A stretch of DNA of 6,604 bases, from assembly GCF_035306705.1 (NCBI RefSeq), contig NZ_DATGNO010000049.1, forward strand, positions 1 through 6,604, given 5' to 3'. This stretch comes from Xanthomarina sp035306705 (lineage in GTDB: Bacteria > Bacteroidota > Bacteroidia > Flavobacteriales > Flavobacteriaceae). Of the stretch, positions 1-6,559 are shown piece after piece (the stretch's first letter is position 1; each line of letters begins with the position of its first letter). The position numbers and the translations under genes are program-made. The notes beneath the pieces were generated by a model. It was given only the letters and a program-made list of their open reading frames with translations. It was not told the DNA's origin and did no database searches.

Positions 1-440
1 TTATTATCAACATCCCAAGTCACTCTTAACACTTGTTTTCTTCCCTTCTCAAAATCTATCAAGTATTGTTGTAAAGGGTAAATTCCAAAGGTATAGCTTA
101 TTGCATATTCATTTTTGGAGCCATCAATTTCGGTGATATGCACTATAAAATCTGAATCCTTTTTGGTGAAAAAATAAGCAACCCCATCCAATGTAAGCTC
201 CACATCGTTAAAATCGCCCAACACCGTTTTTTGGTTGGCTACTTCCATAGCTAAATCGTGATCTGAACCTTTCCAAGTATCAAAAGTTTGTTTATGGCAG
301 GCCATACACTGTTCATCGCCTACATAACCATCTTTATGAACCGATGTGATTTTTTTGGAATCGACATAGCTTCCTTTTTCTGAATTGTTTTTACACGAAA
401 CAAAGAATAAAATAATAACAATCCAAAAAAGTTGTTTCAT
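1..440 (-). CDS. c-type cytochrome lipoprotein, N-terminal part (runs off left edge)
   Basis: My translation from the ATG at 440-438 gives 146 open codons and no stop before the left edge, so the C-terminal part is missing. Residues 1-16 form a lipoprotein signal peptide: Lys2, a hydrophobic stretch WIVIILFFVS, then Cys16 as lipidation site. C45-M-A-C48-H49 is a heme c attachment motif, preceded by YVGDEQ and followed by TWKGSDHDLAM. The stretch FGIYPLQQYL (118-127), followed by GRKQVL and TWD (141-143), matches my memory of the N-terminal domain of a multiheme cytochrome c family that often carries TPR repeats further on. More CxxCH motifs would be expected outside the window. Expected location: membrane-anchored, facing the periplasm. 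No run of acidic residues follows Cys16, so there is no clear surface-export signal. It lies beyond the terminator of the OmpA gene, so it probably has its own promoter. The heme-binding lipoprotein call is firm; redox partner and full family are inference. Confidence 0.85.
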   Translation of the reverse strand, partial: MKQLFWIVIILFFVSCKNNSEKGSYVDSKKITSVHKDGYVGDEQCMACHKQTFDTWKGSDHDLAMEVANQKTVLGDFNDVELTLDGVAYFFTKKDSDFIVHITEIDGSKNEYAISYTFGIYPLQQYLIDFEKGRKQVLRVTWDVDN

Positions 441-453
441 TATAGATAATGTG

Positions 454-482
454 AAAGAATAGCGTTGATTATGAACCTGCAA
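454..482 (-). promoter_or_regulatory. weak promoter candidate for the cytochrome gene
   Basis: On the minus strand TTG (482-480) is followed after 18 bases by TATTCTTT (461-454). Spacing fits the Bacteroidota -33/-7 pattern (TTTG, TAnnTTTG), but the -7 copy has two mismatches. It lies between the upstream terminator and the start codon, where a promoter is needed. No Shine-Dalgarno sequence precedes the ATG. Confidence 0.25.
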
Positions 483-500
483 TTTATAAATATCTTTTCT

Positions 501-532
501 AAAAAAAAACGCGATTCTTTCGAATCGCGTTT
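501..532 (-). terminator. rho-independent terminator of the OmpA-family gene
   Basis: A perfect 11-base-pair inverted repeat (arms 507-517 and 522-532, core GCGATTC/GAATCGC) closes a 4-base loop. Read on the minus strand it is followed by nine T residues (509-501), three of which can also pair with the far arm. It begins six bases after the TAA stop at 541-539. On the plus strand only three T residues follow the stem, so it should act in one direction. It separates the xth/ompA unit from the cytochrome gene. Confidence 0.9.
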
Positions 533-538
533 AAAACT

Positions 539-1498
539 TTAAATATCGTTGAGTAGTTTGGTTATTTCATCCAACTTAGGAGTTAAAATAACTTCTATCC
601 GTCTATTTTTTGCTTTTCCTTCAGAAGTTTCATTGGTTGCTATAGGCGCATATTCTCCTCTTCCAGCTGCTGTTAGATTTTCAGGATTAATACTTGAATT
701 TTGTCTTAAAATTTCAACGATGGCCGTAGCTCGTTTGGTAGATAAATCCCAGTTCCCTTTCATGATTCCATTTCCAGAGTATGGCACATTATCTGTATGT
801 CCTTCAATTAATACGTTAATATCTGGATTGTCGGCTAGTACAGATCCCAATTGGTTTACAGCTTTGGTTCCTTCAACTCCAACGGCCCAGCTTCCAGATT
901 GGAACAATAATTTATTTTCCATAGACACATAAACCTTTCCATCGCGCTGAACAACGGTCAAGCCTTTTCCTTCAAAGTCTACTAAAGCTCTAGAAATAGC
1001 ATTTTTCAATTCGGTCATGGCTGCGTCTTTTGCCGCAATCATGCTTTCTAATTCTGCCACACGATTGGAGCGAGATTCCAGTTCTTTTTTCAAAGCTTCC
1101 AATCGGGCATTTTCCGATTCAAGAGCGTGCTCTTTTGCTTCCAATCTAGCTAATAACTCTCTGTTTTTTTGAACATTATCTGCAATGGCAGACGAGCTAT
1201 TTTTTTCTAAGGCAGCATACGACGCTTTCAAATTATCCAAGTTTGCTTTCGCTGAATTGTAATCACCTTGCAATCTATCACGATCTGCAACCGCTTCGTA
1301 ATAGGCTTTTTGCAACTGATCCAATTCATTTTGAGTCGCATTTTTAGCGTTCATTAAACTTTCGTTATCGCTTTTTAATTCTCTGTTTTCATCTTTTAAG
1401 GTCGTGTATTTACTTTCTAGGTCCTTATAGACTTTTGGAGACACACAAGCACTAACTAATACTGTAGAAATTGCTAAAACTAAAATTCTGTTTTTCAT
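539..1498 (-). CDS. OmpA-family peptidoglycan-binding lipoprotein with long coiled coil
   Basis: This 319-residue protein has three parts. Residues 1-18 are a lipoprotein signal peptide ending LVSA-C18, which places a lipid anchor on the mature N-terminus. Residues about 25-168 are a charged, Leu/Ala-rich heptad region predicted to form a long coiled coil. Residues about 195-305 are an OmpA C-terminal domain. Within it are IEGHTDNVP (D236), NWDLSTKRA (R256), GRGEYAP and the closing NRRIEV. In OmpA-type domains the Asp of the TD motif and the Arg of the LSxxRA motif bind the diaminopimelate of peptidoglycan. The protein should tether the outer membrane to the cell wall, with the coiled coil as a spacer. 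It starts 70 bases after xth with no convincing promoter between, so co-transcription is possible. A strong terminator follows. The family is certain; the exact cellular role (general tether or part of a larger machine) is not readable. Confidence 0.95.
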   Translation of the reverse strand: MKNRILVLAISTVLVSACVSPKVYKDLESKYTTLKDENRELKSDNESLMNAKNATQNELDQLQKAYYEAVADRDRLQGDYNSAKANLDNLKASYAALEKNSSSAIADNVQKNRELLARLEAKEHALESENARLEALKKELESRSNRVAELESMIAAKDAAMTELKNAISRALVDFEGKGLTVVQRDGKVYVSMENKLLFQSGSWAVGVEGTKAVNQLGSVLADNPDINVLIEGHTDNVPYSGNGIMKGNWDLSTKRATAIVEILRQNSSINPENLTAAGRGEYAPIATNETSEGKAKNRRIEVILTPKLDEITKLLNDI

Positions 1499-1568
1499 TT
1501 TTTATATCTGGGTTTATTTTTTATTAATGATTTATTTTTAGAAAAAATACTGTTGTTTATTCCAACAC

Positions 1569-2333
1569 CTAATTAGTTTCTATTTCAACTAAAATTGGAC
1601 AATGGTCGCTATGTACAGCATCTTTAAGTATAACGGCTCTTTTTATCTTTTCTTGTAGTGGTTTTGAAACCATGGTGTAATCTATTCGCCATCCTTTGTT
1701 ATTGGCTCGAGAATTGGCGCGATAACTCCACCAGCTATATTCTTGTTTTTCAGGATGTATATATCGGAAAGCATCAATAAAGTCGTAGTCGATAAATTGT
1801 CCTATCCAAGCGCGTTCTTCTGGCAAAAATCCTGAAACACCTTTCATTTTTGGATTATGAATGTCTATTTCTTCATGACACACATTATAATCGCCACATA
1901 TCACTAAGTTTGGAATTTCTAGTTTTAAATTATTTATATAATCTTGAAACAGATCCATAAAATCAAATTTATGCTGTAAACGGGCGTCGTTGGTTCCAGA
2001 TGGCACATATAAACTCATAACCGAAATGCCAGGAAAATCTACGCGCAGGTTTCGACCTTCAAAATCCATGGATGCAATACCTGTACCATATTCAACATGA
2101 TTGGGTTTTGTTTTAGACAAAATAGCCACACCACTATAGCCCTTTTTCTGGGCACTAAACCAATAGTGATATGGATATCCTGCATCTTCAAAAACACTCA
2201 AGTCCAACTGCTCTTTCATGGCTTTAATTTCCTGTAAACAAATAACATCTGGATTTGCCGCTTTTAACCAATCTATAAATCCTTTGTTTAATGCTGCGCG
2301 AATGCCGTTGACATTATAAGAAATTATCTTCAT
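1569..2333 (-). CDS. xth: exodeoxyribonuclease III / AP endonuclease (ExoA type)
   Basis: This 254-residue protein is full length for the ExoIII branch of the endonuclease/exonuclease/phosphatase superfamily. It cuts the DNA backbone 5' of abasic sites in base excision repair and usually also has 3'-phosphodiesterase or 3'-exonuclease activity. It acts in the cytoplasm and needs a divalent metal. All expected catalytic residues are visible: N7 in ISYNVNG, E35 in CLQEIK, Y109 in SLYVPSG, D148 and N150 in GDYNV, D218 in GWRIDY, and the Asp/His pair D243-H244 in HSDHCP. The NKGWRIDY stretch is closer to the ExoA/APE1 form than to the E. coli ExoIII form. ATG is the natural start because the family motif KIISYNVNG begins at residue 2. 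Stop is TAG. No Shine-Dalgarno site is seen. A promoter candidate lies about 140 bases upstream. Confidence 0.97.
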   Translation of the reverse strand: MKIISYNVNGIRAALNKGFIDWLKAANPDVICLQEIKAMKEQLDLSVFEDAGYPYHYWFSAQKKGYSGVAILSKTKPNHVEYGTGIASMDFEGRNLRVDFPGISVMSLYVPSGTNDARLQHKFDFMDLFQDYINNLKLEIPNLVICGDYNVCHEEIDIHNPKMKGVSGFLPEERAWIGQFIDYDFIDAFRYIHPEKQEYSWWSYRANSRANNKGWRIDYTMVSKPLQEKIKRAVILKDAVHSDHCPILVEIETN

Positions 2334-2473
2334 ATTTATTTTTCAAGGGTTAAGGGAATTTTATAAGTATCACTCACAAATATCCAGCTTTATTAAATTA
2401 AGCCAGTTAATTTTAGCTAAAATAAATAATGCTTTACATTTACACTATTAAAATAATCCTAATTATTCAATAG

Positions 2474-2504
2474 AAAACCTATGACATCATAAAACTATTG
2501 CAAA
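2474..2504 (-). promoter_or_regulatory. promoter candidate for xth (and probably the OmpA-family gene)
   Basis: Minus strand: TTTG (2504-2501), 19 bases, then TAGGTTTT (2481-2474). This is an exact -33 box, seven of eight bases of the Bacteroidota -7 box TAnnTTTG, and good spacing. Transcription would start near 2467, giving a 5' untranslated leader of roughly 130 bases before the xth ATG at 2333. No other equally good match was found upstream of xth. Confidence 0.45.
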
Positions 2505-2591
2505 CCAAAATGTTTCACTGCTTTTTTGAATTTAATCATAGCCATGCAGAAACTTATAAAAAGTTATGGTTTATTGTAATTTTACGCTTCA

Positions 2592-2621
2592 TTTGGACAT
2601 TCTATTAATAACTTAGGTTTA
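2592..2621 (+). promoter_or_regulatory. promoter candidate for the large outer-membrane protein gene
   Basis: Plus strand: TTTG (2592-2595), 18 bases, then TAGGTTTA (2614-2621). This is an exact -33 box and seven of eight bases of TAnnTTTG. The start of transcription would fall near 2627, inside the palindrome AAAACGTTTT (2622-2631), giving a leader of about 55 bases. A second -7-like match, TAGTTTAG at 2668-2675, has no -33 partner and is less likely. Confidence 0.45.
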
Positions 2622-2681
2622 AAAACGTTTTAACAAAAACTGTCAACAAAATATTTTAATTGATATGTAGTTTAGTACTTC

Positions 2682-5600
2682 ATGAGGTTTATACTTGCCA
2701 TTTTATTCTTGCTTTTTGGGTTTTCGGCTTTGGCCCAAAATCCGGAGTCTAATTACAGAACAAAAACGGTTGCTGTAACAGATTCTATTGCAATAGATAG
2801 CGTAAGTATCAATTCCAGTTTTTTAACCCTGAAAAAAAAAGATGGCGCTTTTGTGGATGCTTCGTTTTATACGGTTGATTATAAAAAAGCCCTCATTACA
2901 TTTAACAAACCGATTGATGCCGATTCCCTTATAGTAAATTACCTAAAATACCCAGAGTATTTAACTAGAACTTACAGACAAATTAACGATAGTATCATTG
3001 TTGGAAACACAAGCAACCTAGCCAAACTCTATAAGCTTTCCCAAGCAAGCGAAAAGCAAAACTTTACACCTTTTGATGGTTTATCAACCTCTGGAAGTAT
3101 TTCTCGAGGCGTGGTTATTGGCAACAATCAAAACTCTGTTTTAAACAGTGAATTAGACCTACAAATAACTGGAAAGTTAAGCGAAAAAGTGTCCTTAAGA
3201 GCCTCCATTCAAGATGCAAATGTGCCCTTGCAAGAAAGTGGCTATTCGCAACGTTTGGATGAGTTTGATCAGGTTTTTATTGAGCTTTTTAGCGATGACT
3301 GGAAAATTCGCGCTGGAGATATTGACCTTACAAACCCAAACTCCTATTTTGCAAATTTCAGCAAACGCGTTCAAGGTTTATCTGTTGGCGCCACTCTACA
3401 TCATCCAGATTCTCAAACTAATTTATTTGCATCTGGCGCTTTGGTTCGCGGACAATTTACCAGCAGTCAGTTTACAGCCCAAGAAGGCAACCAAGGGCCT
3501 TATAAGTTAAAAGGGCCAAATCAGGAACTTTATGTTCTTATTGTTTCTGGCAGCGAAACGGTTTATGTGAATGGCGTTCCTTTAAAACGTGGAGAATCCA
3601 ACGATTATATTATCGATTATAATGCAGGTGAAATTATTTTCAACTCTACGTTTCCGGTAACTTCTGAAATGCGCGTTACGGTAGATTATCAATATAGCGA
3701 AAGAAATTATTCGCGTTTGATGGTTTTTGGTGGAGGCAGATATGAAAGTGAAAATCTCAATCTTGGGGTTTCAATTTATAGTGAAGCCGATTCGAAAAAC
3801 AATCCACTTCAGCAAAACTTATCAGCAGAACAGGTTCAAATTTTAGCTGAAGCTGGAGACGACAGAACCAAAATGGTCGCACCTTCTATTACTCCTGAAC
3901 CTTATAATGAAAACAGGATTTTATATAAAAAAGAACTGATTAATGGTGTAGAAGCTCTCGTGTTTTCCAACAACCCAAACGACGAACTCTTTAGTGCCCG
4001 ATTTACACTTGTTGGAGATTATTTAGGGAATTACGTAATAAGCAGTATAGATGCCATAAGTACCATTTACGAATATGTAGAACCCATTGCCGGTGTGCCA
4101 CAAGGAAATTACGAACCTGTTTTTCAACTTATCGCCCCTACAAAATTACAGATGGCCATAATTAATGGTGATTTTAAGCCAACCGACAAGACCGATATTA
4201 GCTTTGAAGTTGCTGGAAGTAAAAACGATTTAAACCTTTTCTCTACTCTTGACGATAACAACAACGATGGTTTTGCAGGAAAACTAAAAATCAATCAAAT
4301 GTTGATTAAAAGAGATAGCTTGTGGAATTTAGAGACATTTGCCGATATCGACTATATCCAGGAGGATTTCCGATCCATTCAACGCATTTACAACGCCGAA
4401 TTTAATCGAGATTGGAACCTAGGAAATACAACAAGCACAAATACACCCATAAATCTAGGCACACAAACCCTTATAAAAGCAGGAGCACAAACTTTTCACA
4501 ATAAAAAAGGGCGAGCCAGTTATGAATTTGAATATTTAAATTATTCGGAAAGTTTTAATGGAAACAGACATATTGTTTCTGCAAATCTCTTTCTTAATAA
4601 TTGGCAAATAGTATCGCATTCCAGTATGCTAAACACCACATCAACAGTAACCAATTCGGCATTTTTTAGAACTTACAACGTGTTCACCTATAGTTTTGAC
4701 CGCGCTTGGGCAGGAACCAGATTGGCCATGGAAGACAATCAGCAAAAGGAAAACAACACGGGTGCTTACACAGCTTTAAGTCAGAAATTTAAATCGTATG
4801 AAGTTTTTACAGGAATTGGAGATAGCACCAAAGTCTTTGCTGAAATTGGCTATAAATATCGTGTGAATGATAGTTTAAGAAACAACTTATTACAAAAGGT
4901 AAATACCTCCAACACCTATTATTTAGACTCTAGAATTATTCAAAATGAACAAACCAATTTATCGCTTTATGCCAATTACCGAGTTTTAAACAATGCGGAT
5001 AAAACCTTGGAAGACGAACGTTCTTTAAATTCAAGAATTCAATTTAGTCAACGCTTTCTTAGGCAGTTTTTTCTTTGGAATACGGTTTACGAAACCAATT
5101 CTGGAACCTTACCTCAACAAGAATTCACCTTTGTAGAAGTAGAACCTGGACAAGGAAATTACATGTGGATTGATTACAATAGCAATGGCATCCAAGAATT
5201 AGAGGAGTTTGAAATTGCACAATTCCAAGATCAAGGCAAATATATTCGTGTGTTATTACCAAATCAAGTGTTTGTAAAAACCCATCAAAATAGATTAAGC
5301 CAAACCTTAACCATCAACCCACAACAATGGTCCAGTGAAGTGAGTGGTTTTAAAAAAGTGCTTTCGTATTTCTATAATCAAACCTCTTATTTAGTTGACA
5401 GTAAAAACAGGAGAGATGGAAACTCCATTAATTTAAATCCGTTTTATCGCGACCCAGAAAACGAATTGGGCTTGCAATTAAACTTTAGGAATGTCTTATT
5501 TTTTAATCGGGGAAAGCAACATTATACCACCTCCTATACGTTTTTAAAGAACAACTCGAAAAACAACTTAACTATTGGTTTTATTGAAAACGCCGTGGTT

Positions 5601-6116
5601 AGTCATAGTTTGTTGTTCAATCATAAATTTGCAACCAGTTGGCTCATTAATTTTCAGACAAGTTTTAACAACAACGAAAGTTTTAGCGAAAATTTCAGCA
5701 GTAAAAATTACGACATCGACGAAACCAAAATAAACCCGAAATTATCTTATTTATTAAATGACAATGTGCGTTTCGATATATTTTACCAATACACAAATAA
5801 ACACAACACCATTGCCAGTTTCGAAACCTTGAAACAACAAAAATATGGTGCTTCCTTTTCGTTTGCAAATTTTCAAAGCATGTCCATAATCGGAGAGTTT
5901 AATTACTTCGAAAACACCTTTGAAGGAAGTGCAAATACGCCAGTAGCTTATCAAATGATGGAAGGTTTACAACCTGGAAAAAACTATACATGGAGCTTAT
6001 TGGCTCAAAAGAAAATAACTTCGTTTTTAGACTTAAACCTCAACTATTTAGGAAGAAAAAGCGAAACTAGCAGAGTAATACATACAGGAAGCATTCAATT
6101 GAAAGCTTATTTTTAA
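2682..6116 (+). CDS. large outer-membrane beta-barrel protein with SprA-like N-terminal region and EF-hand-like loop
   Basis: This 1144-residue protein has no symbol I can justify. Residues 1-18 are a Sec signal peptide (cleavage after SALA, before QN). Residues about 30-90 and 285-340 are beta-hairpin modules that resemble each other (Y63-TVDY...ITFN and Y309-IIDY...IIFN, each ending in V-x-Y/D-Y-x-Y-like strands). Residues 133-235 contain GSISRGVVIGNNQ, Q177-DANVPLQ, DEFDQVFIE and AGDIDL...SYFANFSKR. As I recall them, these resemble stretches of the gliding/type 9 secretion protein SprA, which is over twice as long. From about 345 to the end the pattern of alternating aromatic strands suggests an outer-membrane barrel, ending in Phe1144. 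D524-DNNNDGF and D831-YNSNGIQELEE are Asp/Asn-rich loops, the latter fitting an EF-hand. EGLQPGKNYTW (1094-1104) is a conserved tail motif in Bacteroidota. Outer-membrane location is well supported; function (transport, secretion or assembly) is unknown. The ATG is chosen because the signal peptide starts there. Confidence 0.88.
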   Translation: MRFILAILFLLFGFSALAQNPESNYRTKTVAVTDSIAIDSVSINSSFLTLKKKDGAFVDASFYTVDYKKALITFNKPIDADSLIVNYLKYPEYLTRTYRQINDSIIVGNTSNLAKLYKLSQASEKQNFTPFDGLSTSGSISRGVVIGNNQNSVLNSELDLQITGKLSEKVSLRASIQDANVPLQESGYSQRLDEFDQVFIELFSDDWKIRAGDIDLTNPNSYFANFSKRVQGLSVGATLHHPDSQTNLFASGALVRGQFTSSQFTAQEGNQGPYKLKGPNQELYVLIVSGSETVYVNGVPLKRGESNDYIIDYNAGEIIFNSTFPVTSEMRVTVDYQYSERNYSRLMVFGGGRYESENLNLGVSIYSEADSKNNPLQQNLSAEQVQILAEAGDDRTKMVAPSITPEPYNENRILYKKELINGVEALVFSNNPNDELFSARFTLVGDYLGNYVISSIDAISTIYEYVEPIAGVPQGNYEPVFQLIAPTKLQMAIINGDFKPTDKTDISFEVAGSKNDLNLFSTLDDNNNDGFAGKLKINQMLIKRDSLWNLETFADIDYIQEDFRSIQRIYNAEFNRDWNLGNTTSTNTPINLGTQTLIKAGAQTFHNKKGRASYEFEYLNYSESFNGNRHIVSANLFLNNWQIVSHSSMLNTTSTVTNSAFFRTYNVFTYSFDRAWAGTRLAMEDNQQKENNTGAYTALSQKFKSYEVFTGIGDSTKVFAEIGYKYRVNDSLRNNLLQKVNTSNTYYLDSRIIQNEQTNLSLYANYRVLNNADKTLEDERSLNSRIQFSQRFLRQFFLWNTVYETNSGTLPQQEFTFVEVEPGQGNYMWIDYNSNGIQELEEFEIAQFQDQGKYIRVLLPNQVFVKTHQNRLSQTLTINPQQWSSEVSGFKKVLSYFYNQTSYLVDSKNRRDGNSINLNPFYRDPENELGLQLNFRNVLFFNRGKQHYTTSYTFLKNNSKNNLTIGFIENAVVSHSLLFNHKFATSWLINFQTSFNNNESFSENFSSKNYDIDETKINPKLSYLLNDNVRFDIFYQYTNKHNTIASFETLKQQKYGASFSFANFQSMSIIGEFNYFENTFEGSANTPVAYQMMEGLQPGKNYTWSLLAQKKITSFLDLNLNYLGRKSETSRVIHTGSIQLKAYF

Positions 6117-6120
6117 TAAT

Positions 6121-6148
6121 GTAACATGAGTTACTAACCAAATGGTTA
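6121..6148. repeat. two adjacent inverted repeats (TAAC/GTTA array), possible operator or weak terminator
   Basis: GTAAC-ATGA-GTTAC (6121-6134) is followed directly by TAACC-AAAT-GGTTA (6135-6148). Both have 5-base arms around 4 bases, and their junction forms a third palindrome, GTTA-C-TAAC (6130-6138). A fifth TAAC (6157-6160) lies in the -7 box of the next gene. The block starts four bases after the stop of the large outer-membrane protein gene. The second hairpin is followed by TATTTTT, so weak termination is a possible alternative to protein binding. Confidence 0.5.
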
Positions 6149-6156
6149 TATTTTTG

Positions 6157-6164
6157 TAACTTTG
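6157..6164 (+). promoter_or_regulatory. Bacteroidota -7 box just before the His-rich gene
   Basis: TAACTTTG is a perfect match to TAnnTTTG, preceded by a T-run. No TTTG is present at the usual -33 distance, where the inverted repeats lie instead; that may mean control by an activator or repressor. Only eight bases separate the box from the ATG at 6173, so a start 5-9 bases downstream would give an almost leaderless message. Confidence 0.5.
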
Positions 6165-6172
6165 TATCTTAT

Positions 6173-6559
6173 ATGAACAAACTTGTAGCCATAACATATT
6201 CAGTTTTAATTCTTGTACAGAGTTTTAACTTTGGTTTTGAAGATCTTTCAAGACTGAGTGTTTTAATGGAGCATGCCGAATATCATCAAAAAACTTATGG
6301 CGACTCGTTTTTTGATTTTATATCCGAACATTATGGCGATGCCAAGTTCCAGCATGAAAACGAGCATAAGGAACATGAGGATTTGCCTTTTAAACATAAT
6401 CAAACCTGTTGTCATACCAGTGTTTCTTTTACAGTTCCCAATATAAACTTCACTTTGGAATATCCACCTTTTGTTGAAATTCCTTGTAACTTCTTTTATA
6501 AAGAATCTATCTCTCTATTTGAAAAATCAGCTGTTTTTCAACCTCCTAAATTCGCATAA
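6173..6559 (+). CDS. small exported His/Cys-rich protein, putative metal-binding
   Basis: This 128-residue protein opens with a hydrophobic stretch (about 4-20, LVAITYSVLILVQSFNF) that reads as a signal peptide or N-terminal anchor. Eight His residues fall between 34 and 81: H34, H38, H53, H61, H65, H68, H75 and H81. Several sit in the charged stretch QHENEHKEHEDLPFKH, followed by C79-C80-H81. C105 is the third Cys, and the end is FQPPKFA. I recall flavobacterial hypothetical proteins with the same plan (EHAxxH, YGDxFFxF, SxHYG, LPFxH, terminal QPP), often next to heavy-metal efflux or TonB-receptor genes. It also loosely resembles the family named HYC_CC_PP, but has HYG instead of HYC. Metal binding is inference from composition; no catalytic domain is seen. 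It lies 56 bases after the large barrel gene and has its own -7 box. The neighbour downstream is outside the window. Confidence 0.8.
   Translation: MNKLVAITYSVLILVQSFNFGFEDLSRLSVLMEHAEYHQKTYGDSFFDFISEHYGDAKFQHENEHKEHEDLPFKHNQTCCHTSVSFTVPNINFTLEYPPFVEIPCNFFYKESISLFEKSAVFQPPKFA

Larger units (their letters stand above)
2334..2681. other. 348-base divergent intergenic region without a credible gene
   Basis: This AT-rich stretch lies between the diverging starts of xth and the large outer-membrane protein gene. No open frame above about 32 codons with a recognisable product is seen, nor any tRNA-like or riboswitch-like structure. It holds a promoter candidate in each direction (2474-2504 leftward, 2592-2621 rightward). 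There is also a palindrome AAAACGTTTT at 2622-2631 and a weak 5-base-pair hairpin, AACTT/AAGTT, at 2551-2565. Confidence 0.6.

Noticed and set aside
549..932. Plus-strand open frame of 127 codons
   Set aside because: It lies wholly opposite the OmpA domain of the minus-strand lipoprotein gene, whose protein motifs are clear. The frame's product has no recognisable domain.
1499..1568. Possible promoter between xth and the OmpA-family gene (TATTTTTT on the minus strand, with TTG upstream)
   Set aside because: The spacing between TTG and the -7-like box is only 13 bases, too short for a Bacteroidota promoter, and T-runs are common in this AT-rich gap.
2551..2565. Hairpin AACTT-ATAAA-AAGTT as a terminator or RNA element
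   Set aside because: The stem is five base pairs and AT-rich with no T-run after it; such hairpins are expected by chance here.
2510..2608. Open frame of 32 codons (ATG at 2510, TAA at 2606) in the intergenic region
   Set aside because: It is short, Phe/Tyr-rich as expected from AT-rich DNA, has no ribosome-binding or promoter signal, and overlaps the -33 box proposed for the next gene.
3214..3510. Plus-strand open frame of 98 codons in another frame
   Set aside because: It is nested in the large outer-membrane protein gene, over the well-conserved SprA-like segment, and has no start signals of its own.
5754..5954. Minus-strand open frame of 66 codons
   Set aside because: It is antisense to the barrel region of the large gene, with no domain and no promoter seen.
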